From Moniliella sp. 'wahieum' (lineage: Eukaryota; Basidiomycota; Moniliellomycetes; Moniliellales; Moniliellaceae), in the NCBI GenBank assembly GCA_003971905.1, contig RSEE01000034.1, forward strand, positions 372,001-436,000: a DNA stretch of 64,000 bases, read 5' to 3'. Each line of letters starts with the position of its first letter. The stretch's first letter is position 1. Both the position numbers and the translations under genes were made by a program. Shown piece after piece: positions 56,150-64,000 of this stretch. Under the pieces are notes generated by a model that did no database searches, had not been told where the DNA came from, and worked only from the letters and a program-made list of their open reading frames with translations.

Positions 56150-57540
56150 GGCAGCAGCGGCGCAGGGACGGCGGAGGTGGTGTTTGCCCAGCGCAGGCGC
56201 CCAACGAACGCGCGCACACCAGTGGTGGTGGGGGGATGCTGCAGGGGGCGGCTGGCGTGCCCCCCTGCATTCTTCGAGCAGAGCAGAGCTCTGGCCAGCG
56301 GCGGCTGGCGGTGTGTGCGGCAGGCATGCCGTGTGCTGCATCACACGCCCGCTCACCACCGCCCCCACTCAGTACTCACCCCATGGCGCCCTGCCGCAGA
56401 CGCCCCGGGTGCGTTCGGGATGGCCCACTGGCTCGCCTGGGGCCCCGCGCCACGCCTGCGCCCCCGCAGCACGCCAGTGCCGCCGCGTGCAACCCGCTGC
56501 ACGGGGCAGCACGCGCACAGCACTGTGCGGCGCACCTGCATGCCGCGCCTGGCGCCAGGATGCAGTATGCAGTACGCAGCTGCCCACCGCGGCCAGCATC
56601 CATCGATGACCGCAGCCCGTGTCTGCCCTCTGCTCACGCTCACGCGCTCACGCCCCCAGCACCAGCCCCCAGGACCGCCACCCGTCCTGCACGCTGCACC
56701 GGCCATGCGCCAACCCCGCTCCTTGCTCGGCCGACTGGACCACCGTTTGCGAGCAGCACTGCCCATCCAATTGCCCGCCCCCGCGCCCGCCTGCGCCCAG
56801 CATGCAGCACTGCGCCAGCCCGCGCCTGCCTCAGCACACCCATGCACTGCCCCCCGCCGACCAGATCTCGGATCTCAGATCTCTGATCGCAATCTCAATC
56901 GCACCCATCATGCATCACCCGTCCCCGTCACACACCGTGCACCGCGAGTCGGCCCGCTGAGCGTGCATATTGCCTGCTCCTGCGCTCTGGCGTGGAGCTG
57001 GCCGCGCGCCTGGCCGTTGGCTGCTGCGTTCGGGGCGGCTCCAGCGCTGGCCCTGCTGGCCTCCTGCCCTCCGCCCGGCGGCGGCGCCCACATGTCACAT
57101 GTCGCACATCCTTCGCCCTCCTATCGGCGGCTGCACCAGTGCGACCACCACACCCATCATGCATCATGCACATCATGCAGCATTGTACGCTGTACCCCGT
57201 CTCGGCGTCGCCATCCGCATCATCGATTACCAATCAGGTAATCATGAATCATCCATCGTCTCGGCTCTTTGCACCCCTGTCCTCCCAGGTCCTCGCCCGC
57301 CCGCGCACCGCCTGCGGTTGAGCTGATTTCGATTACCCCATCGATCATCCATCCGCATCATCATCCGCACGCCTTTCACCGAGCCTAGCGTACCCCCCTA
57401 GATTGCCCGCTCGCTGGGGCCCCACCGCAACGGGGCAATACAGACTGCCCCCCTGCTGGCCACGGCAGTTATTAGTTACTGGTGACGCGCGTGCCGGCGA
57501 ATGCGAAAACGTGTGACATGTGATGATGTGACAATAACCC

Positions 57541-57566
57541 GTCACATGTCACATGTCACATGTGAC
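57541..57566. repeat. (GTCACAT)3 array ending in GTCACATGTGAC palindrome
   Basis: Three 7-bp units overlap a 12-bp palindrome whose core CACATGTG is an E-box. Related sites are at 30606, 57089, 58125 and 63760. Confidence 0.8.
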
Positions 57567-58023
57567 TTGGACAGATCAACCTTAGGTAACCGGGAACCGG
57601 GAACCGGTAGCGTCTCCCCGCTCCACGTTGAAACGTTCAGATGGTAGATTCAGACCATCATGCATCATCAGCGCACTAGCCGACTCCCGCCTATTAGCTG
57701 CCCTCGCCTGCCTCCGCTGGAAGCGGCAAGCGGGAGCGCGCACCCCCACATCCCCCCACCATCCCATGGACCTTTCCCACGTCTTGGCACGCTCCGCGGA
57801 GGGCCTGAGGCGCTGTCTGTTCTGCTGACGCGCTGACATGGAAGGGTGAACGTTGAACGGTATTGACATGTTGACACTGCCTGTGAAGTCCCAACGTGAT
57901 GCGCGCGTGATGCGTGGCCGTGCAAAGTCATAGTCACCGGCCGGCCACGCCCTCCTACTGTGGCCTGGCCTGGCCCGCTGAAGGCCTCCGGTCCGGGACG
58001 AGGGAGGCCTGCGGCCTGGCGAG

Positions 58024-58046
58024 TGACTAGGGACTAGGGACTAGTG
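58024..58046. repeat. Heptamer tandem repeat (GACTAGG)3
   Basis: Three units of GACTAGG/GACTAGT plus a partial fourth. A similar GTGACTAGTGACTTG occurs at 30664. Confidence 0.75.
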
Positions 58047-58271
58047 ACTCTGGCCTGAGCGGCTAAGCCTGGTGGTGCTCCCGTGCCCGCTAGCTTGGCA
58101 CTAGAGCGCCTTGCGCTTGACACTTGTCACATGTGATGTCCGTCCCTGATTTTCGCCCACGCATCCGTTGCATCAGTGCCTCAGCCCAAGACACGTCTTC
58201 GTGCGGCATTGCATACCATACCCACACGGAGCACTGCGGATTATATCCTGTTTGGGTGGACTTCTTCCAGA

Positions 58272-58296
58272 CTTTGAAGCTTGAAGCTTGAAGCTG
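58272..58296. repeat. Heptamer tandem repeat (TTGAAGC)3
   Basis: Three units with flanking variants, the same repeat as at 51193 and 58797. Confidence 0.8.
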
Positions 58297-58796
58297 CAAG
58301 GCTCGCTTCCGGCTCCGGGTGCAATCACCGATGCGCGACCGCCTCCCCAGGATGCACCCACCATCCTCCCCACCCGACCTACTTGCGGCAGGAAGGTCAG
58401 AAGCACATGCCGATCTCTCTCTCTGTCTGCCATCGACCAACATCCATCCCGCCAACCCTACCCCATAGGCTCAGCGGTAACGGGTAAGGGTAGCCCCGCG
58501 CTAAGCACCATGCACCTCCACCCACAGTAGACACCTCGTATTGGTCTCCTGTGTCTCCTGGGGCCTCCTGGCCGAGGGCGCGTGCGCTGCTGCGGCGAGG
58601 GGGGATGGAGTGCATGGGAGCGCGCGTAGACGGAGCGGCTCAGGCTGGGCGTTAGGCGCTGGACGGACGAGATTCCGCAGAAACGCGCACCGCGCGCAAC
58701 GGTACAAGCCCCACGGTTCGCCGCGTTGCTTACAACTAAGTGGGAAGCTAGCTGGAGCTGGCTACTAGTAGCCCTAGGTACTGACCACTGGCCCAA

Positions 58797-58823
58797 GTTT
58801 GAAGCTTGAAGCTTGAAGCTTGA
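58797..58823. repeat. Heptamer tandem repeat (TTGAAGC)3
   Basis: Three to four units, followed by TTGATGC. Confidence 0.8.
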
Positions 58824-59422
58824 TGCCAGTTGCGGCCGTCGCGCCGCTGCCCTGACCGGCTCGCGCTCCCGGATATCATCTACAGCGTTGATTCAACCGG
58901 TCACCGGCGCCCCTCTTCCGCGCCGATTAGACGCGGTCAAGGCAGCTGCCTCCCGCGCTCGCCCTGATCCAGGGGGCGGGAGCCCCAACCGTGTTGGAAA
59001 TCGGCCGGTGGATCCTCTTCGGCGTCCGATCAGAGGCTAACAAACTACCCCTGCCTTGCCTTGCCCGCCCTGCCCCATCCCATCCCACGCCTCACGCCTC
59101 ATGTCTACAATCCCATCCCCTCAGCTTTGCGTAGGCCCGCGCGGGTCGGGCCGGCGGCAGGATAGGACCAAAGAAAGAGATAAGAGCACAACACGGCAGA
59201 TGCACGATGCGCAGCAGCAAGCCAACTAGCCGGCTATGGTCCGGTGGTCCGGCCCAGTTCTGCGCGGCCTCGGTCCAGAGCACGAATCAGTAATCTACGC
59301 AGCCAAGTCTCGGGCCTCGGGCCTCAAGCTTCAACCCTCAAGCTTCTTCAGGGCAGCTGGGGCGCCACCTTGGATTCCCCGCCGCAGCGCGCGCGACCAA
59401 GCTACCCGCCGCCCTGGCCTGT

Positions 59423-62308
59423 CTAAAATGCCAGCAAGCCAGCGGGCGCGCGCGCGGTCCCGGTCCGGCCCGCCTCGCTCGTACTCCGTCGCAGGGACAA
59501 GTCACGATCGGACGCCGTGTCGGAGCTCGAGGCCGAGGCGCGCTCGGAGGCCGAGAGGAGCGAGGCGCGGGAGCGGGCTGAGCGCTGGTCGGGCACGCGC
59601 TCGTCCGGTACGCCGTCGTCCGGTGCGCCCTCGTCGTCTTGGTCCAGCCCGTCGTCCGACCAGGTGGTTCGGACCGAGAGGAAGGAGGTGCGGCCCGAGG
59701 CGCGCGAAAAGGAGCAACTCGACTGGCGCGACACGCACGATTCGTGCCGCCGTCGCGGCGGGGGCGAAAGGGGCGTGTGTAGCGACAGCGGGCTGCGCAG
59801 CGAGAGCGAGGGCGCGGAGGGCGACAGGGACGAGTAGGGGCCCGGGGTCGTCGGGCTCAGGCTCGGGCTCGGGTCGTCGGTCGCGCTGGCAGCCAATGCC
59901 AATCGCGGTTGGTAAAAGTCGTCTTGCACCTCAGGTAGAAACGTAGTCCGGCTCGAGCTCGACTCGGCCCCCGCGGGCCCAGCGCCCTGACGACCCGCCA
60001 ACGGCGCCCGACGCTTGGCTTGTTGTCGTGCGCGCCAGCCTAGCGCCAGGTCGTCATCCAGTTGTAGCGGCAGCCGGTTTTCCGGCACGATTGGCCGGGC
60101 CGACGTCGAGGGCCGGAGAGGCGTAAGATAATCTTGTGACTCTTCCTCCTCTGCATCGCAAGCACCTGGGCGGGGGCAGCATGCCGGACCACCGAGCGGG
60201 CGGCGTGGGTGGGTCAAAACTAAAGTGAATTTCCAGGGGCGAGACAGGCCTGACGAGAGGAAGGAAGCGCGCCTCACCCTTGGAAGTGGCCACGGTGGGA
60301 TGGGACGTCGGTGCCCCCGGAACCGACTTGGCTGTTTCCTCCAGTTGCGGCGAAAACGAGCTGCGCGGAGAAAGGGTAGCCCGCGACGCGAGCGATGCAG
60401 AAGGCGAAAGTGGCGTTGTCGGCATGTCCAGAGGGCGGGAAGAGCAGGCGAGGCAAGTGGGAACAGGACTGTGCACGTTTCGGCTTCGTTGGGCGGGTCG
60501 TTGGGCAACGCATGCCCCTGGGACGAAGAACACAAGGAGCTCGGTGGACTGGGCAAGTCTGGCGGGATCCGACTGGGGGCACGCCCATCACGGGAGGCGC
60601 AAAGGGTGCACGCAGTTGGCTTAGTGTCGATGTGCCCGCGGTAGTGGCCGAATCGGGTGTCGGGGTACGAACCGAGCGGGCGGGCGAATGAGGAAGAGAG
60701 ACCGTTTGCTCGTGATTGACGCTGATCAGGTGCAAATTCCTCACTGGCCAAGCTGCAAGGCCGACAACGCAAGGGGAAAGAACGAGTGTGGACATGCCCA
60801 TCTCCTGGCTCGTCCATCTTACCAGACGGATCGGGAGCGACAAACGCAGCGGGGGCGGTCGCTGTGCTGGAACAGGGATGGTGGAAAGATGAGGTGTGCT
60901 GGCAAGACTGGGCATGGGAAGAAGAGCAAGAAGAAGAACAGAGTGGTGGGGGTAACGCTGCGTGGGCTGAGGCAGAGCGCATAATCCAATTGTCCATCGC
61001 CGTTGGTTGATCAAGACGGGGTTCAAAGTGAAGACTAGGTTCGTCCTCCAAAACATCAAAATACCTTGCATCAAGATCGTGCAAAAACGTATCGGCGAAA
61101 CGGGTGTATCAGTTTTAGGCAAGGGAGGTTGGTCGGGTCCAGACACCGCCAACGGTCTTGTTACGGAACGGTGAGATGCTACGCGATCCCAACCCAACGA
61201 GAGGGTCGTGGCCGAGGGCGACAATGGTGGGTATGCAGGCGGCCGGGTGGGAAGTGAGGTCGATCGTGCTCCACCTCGATGCAAGGTGCGCGCCAGCGGA
61301 GGCTGGGACGATAATGACGGCTCCGGTGCGGGAGTAGACGCTGGAGCGGGCGAAAAGGCAGGACCAATGAGAAATACTTGTTCCGAGTCAGGCTCAGGCG
61401 CAGGTTGGTCCTTGGATTCCTTGGAAATGATGTAAATTGGCCCCTCGTCCGTGTTTTCTTCTGGCTGCAGCAGAGGGGCAGGAGGGTTCGATTTGTGTCG
61501 GTGTCCACGCCTTGGAGTCACGCTACGAGCGCCGCCGACGAGAGGAAGTATGGAAGAAATGGGGCGAGACCAGGATGGCGTCTGGGCAGTGGATGAAGAA
61601 GAGGTGGTGGGACGGTCATCAGGCGGTAAAGGAGCGGAAGCAGGGCGAGGGCCTCGGTGAAATCGAGGAGCAGACCCGTCGTCGCGCAGACCAGCATCGG
61701 CCTCTGGGACGGCAAGATGGCAAGACGAAGAGCCCGGCGAGCTGGGAAAGGAAGGAATGCAGCTGGTTCGGGGTGGGGGAGCGAATGGTAGAGGAGGAGT
61801 GGGTGCTGGAGAGGGAGTGAATGCTGGGGGTGGGCTTTCGGCAATTGAACGGCGGGCGCTGTGGTTGGGGCGGGATGGACGAATGAAACAGGCCGGGGTT
61901 GTCAGTACATGCGCAGAGATCACGGGAAGGATGCAGAGGGGACCAGCATCGAGATGCATCCAAGCGAAGCAAACGAGCCCAGAACGGCGGTGACTCACCT
62001 CATAAGCGCCTTGGCCCAAAGAGCCAGAACGGGAGCTGGGACGGAAGGCCGACCGGGAGGCAGGGCGCAGGGCCTGGACGAGGGACTGGGCATGGCTTTG
62101 GGCGCGGCCATGCGAATGGGGTGTGACGTTCCTTGGGCTGGGCCGTGGGCTTGGCCTTGGCCGTGAGCTGGGGCTGGTGCTTGGGCTGGGACGGGGCCTG
62201 GGCCGGAGGCTGCCCCAGGCGGGCTGGCAGGGAGCAGGCCGTCTGGGTCCAAGGCAGGCGCGGGGCAGGGTCGTCTCGGGTGCATGCAAAGAGAGAGACG
62301 CGCGCCAT
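59423..62308 (-). CDS. Long disordered Ser/Pro-rich protein, unknown function
   Basis: Unrecognised. The start MARVSLFACTRDDPAPRLP (62308) leads into Pro/Gln/Ala-rich sequence and a 140-bp intron (61998-61859; donor GTGAGT, acceptor CCACAG). Exon 2 has SARRSIAESPPPAFTPSP, NTDEGPIYIISKESKDQPAP and SLGWDRVASHRSVTRPLAV, then TFLHDLDARYFDVLEDEPSL in another frame. Several C-x2-C pairs follow, in more than one frame: LRCRPCSLASEEF, TACTLCAS, TCLACSSRP and RCLRC, spaced 30-60 residues apart, which may form a zinc-binding region. The C-terminus is acidic and Ser/Arg-rich (SDDGLDQDDEGAPDDGVPDE) and ends PAGLLAF with TAG at 59423. About 900 residues with several frame breaks. A regulatory or scaffold role would be guesswork. 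Confidence 0.5.
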
Positions 62309-64000
62309 CGTCCGCACGCCGCTGAGAGAGCGCGGGGGCGTCGGGAGCGACGGGGCGGCGTGGCGGGCGGGGGCGGGGGGGAGGGAGGGCGGGGGCCGGC
62401 AGAGGCTCAGGCGGCAAGCGTGCGGCGAGCAGGGCCAGCAGTGGGCGTGGCTGGCAGCGATCGCATCGCCACGAGTCGTGCGGCCAGTGCCTAATGCTCC
62501 CTGCTGAGCCTGGGCGCCCAGACGGAGTAGGCTCAGGCGCTCAGGATAAGCGCTACGCGGGAACAGGCGGGAACAGGCGGGCACACAGCCACCCACCGGC
62601 GGCCACCCCTGCCGCCCGCCTGCCACACCCGCACTGCCCGCGTGCCGGCCTTGCCGCGCGCATCACCGCACTCTCCGCCCACACTGCCCCCTTCCCCACT
62701 CACGCCACCGTTTTTGTGTTGCCCAGCGCGCCCAGGTGGAAGCACATCATCCATGCATCGTCCCAGCCACACCCATGCTCTCTCATCGGACGCTGTGGGT
62801 TGCGCCCGTGTTGGGCCAGCTGGGACCTGGGCAAGGGGGACCTTGCCCAGAACAAAGAGCAAGTACATACTTTCTGTCGTGCCGGCAACGCCGGCAACGC
62901 CAGCTAAAGCCCCCGGCAGTATCCTCTCAGGAGACCAAGGCATGCCATGTCAACGCAACCCACCTGCTCCCGCTCCTCCTTCCTCCGCTGCCCTCTCCAC
63001 AGACCCCATGGTGCTGGTCGTTCCAATCCGAATAACCGCACCTGCTGGAGGTCGCTGCCACTCCCCCCGCGCGTGCCCGCGTGCCAGCATGCCCGCGAGG
63101 AACGATCGATCCGTCGATCATTGATCCCCACGAATTTTCCGCCATGGAAAACGCAACCAAAGGCATGTGCACCGCGAGGCATGCGCCTGACGCATGCCCT
63201 GGGGCGTCCTTGCCTCCGACCTCCTGGCTCAGGCCTCAGGCCTGATGTAGCCAAGCAGATTGACACTGACGCACTGACCACGGAACACGATCCTTTTTGC
63301 AGAGTGGGGAGCTACTTAATAAGTGAGAGAAAACAACGGAAACACCTCTCCTTCAACAAAATCATTCCCAATTAGTACATCGTTGAAAACACACCGTTTT
63401 GGCCAAGTCGCCAGAAGCCCAGAAAAGAGAGTTGCCCCAAGTCAAGGATGGATTGGAAAAGTGAGCCGTTATGCATTATGGGATGGGAAACCAGATCAAA
63501 GCCCATCAATATATGGGTCCCGTCCGGCGCGTATTTGATGCAAAAAGCTCCAACCTCCAGCTCTCTGACCGCTCGAAGAAGAACGATATTCCACTCTGGC
63601 TCCTCCAGAGCGTGTACATTGAAGCAGGGCCCATAATCTATGATGCCGCGGCGCCGTGTGCATCCCCGGGTATATCCCCAGTTAACTGGTGGTCTTCCTC
63701 TACGTCAGCACGGAGCGCGGTGGTTATGCGCGCCCCAACCGGGTCATGCTTTTGTGACGGGGTCACATGGCATGTCACATGACCACATCACATGCTCACG
63801 TTTCAAAGTCGGATTGTTACATTTCAATCGGCAGGGCATCCGCTTCAAAAGAAGAGCCAAGCAGCCAACGCCATTTCCGGTGCAAATGGCAGGGTGGATT
63901 ACATATCCCACTGCAATTGAAACCAACCCCACTGGGCACGGGCAGGCACGGCGCGTGTTGGCGCCTTGCTGGCCACGCCTCGCTGTCAAGCTGGCGCCCA
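62309..64000. other. Gene-poor right end of the window
   Basis: GC-rich promoter-side DNA to about 62900, with GCGGGAACAG repeats (about 62558-62582) and GCCGGCAAC repeats (62882-62902). AT-richer DNA follows from 63290. A plus-strand frame at 63471-63782 (MHYGMGNQIKAHQYMGPVRR...) is open with coding-like composition but unknown. TCACATG-type sites lie at 63761-63795. A gene could start beyond the right edge. Confidence 0.4.

Larger units (their letters stand above)
56150..59422. other. Long gene-poor spacer rich in short repeats
   Basis: 3.3 kb without a recognisable gene. It holds CATCATGCATCATGCAC (57157-57173), CACATGTCACATGTCGCAC (57089-57107), a 26-bp GTCACAT array ending in GTCACATGTGAC (57541-57566), CGGGAAC repeats (about 57590-57606), a GACTAGG array (58024-58046), and TTGAAGC arrays (58272-58296, 58797-58823). 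A minus-strand frame at 58090-58455 is open but crosses these repeats and is probably chance. Confidence 0.5.

Noticed and set aside
58090-58455. Minus-strand frame with a CDKC motif near its end
   Set aside because: Runs across spacer palindromes and a heptamer array, so the apparent motif is part of TCACATGTGACAAGTGTC spacer DNA.

Overview
The window is nuclear DNA of a GC-rich, compact, intron-bearing fungus. Recognisable genes include a class IV chitin synthase, a PdxS-type vitamin B6 synthase, CMR1, IWS1, CAF40, cohesin SCC3, the mitochondrial processing peptidase beta subunit, COX16, ERV1 and a RPL29 gene with a 5'UTR intron. Introns are mostly 54-140 bp with GTRNGT donors, CTAAC/CTGAC branch points and YAG acceptors. 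Together with the tRNA introns this fits a basidiomycete, perhaps Ustilaginomycotina; that placement is inference from gene style, not from a database comparison.

Layout. 0-11 kb: a CENP-B-type HTH protein (+), an annexin (+), a CAK-like kinase (-), PDX1 (-), and CAF40 (-) divergent from IWS1 (+). 11-31 kb: class IV chitin synthase (-), tRNA-Thr, cohesin SCC3 (-) divergent from a conserved-looking unknown protein (+), an RRM/Pumilio protein of the JSN1/PUF2 type (-), and a secreted PEBP-like protein (-). 31-37 kb: CDP-diacylglycerol synthase (-), two copies of a terminal-inverted-repeat element, and tRNA-Glu. 37-50 kb: CMR1 (-) divergent from MAS1 (+), methionyl-tRNA synthetase (-) divergent from COX16 running straight into ERV1 (+), RPL29 (+), and an Rck2/Srk1-type kinase (-). 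50-64 kb: a gene-poor part with the tRNA adenosine deaminase TAD1 (+), two long disordered proteins (-), and long spacers rich in short palindromes and small tandem repeats.

Functionally these are mainly housekeeping genes: transcription and mRNA turnover (IWS1, CAF40, Pumilio), chromosome biology (SCC3, CMR1), mitochondrial biogenesis (MAS1, COX16, ERV1), translation (MetRS, TAD1, RPL29, two tRNAs), lipid and wall synthesis (CDS1, chitin synthase), and signalling kinases. No operon, CRISPR array, rRNA gene or biosynthetic cluster was seen.

The most important property for a reader is that many clearly conserved genes are broken by single-base shifts in the reading frame, even RPL29 and MAS1, while PDX1, CAF40, IWS1 and MetRS read cleanly. 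In most cases one restored base recovers the family sequence, so I treat the breaks as probable consensus errors and give whole-gene spans across them. The best biological leads are the COX16-ERV1 continuity, a recurrent GCTGAG(G)CTCAGC palindrome in promoter regions, the paired TIR elements beside tRNA-Glu, and a set of unrelated 7-bp tandem repeats in spacers.
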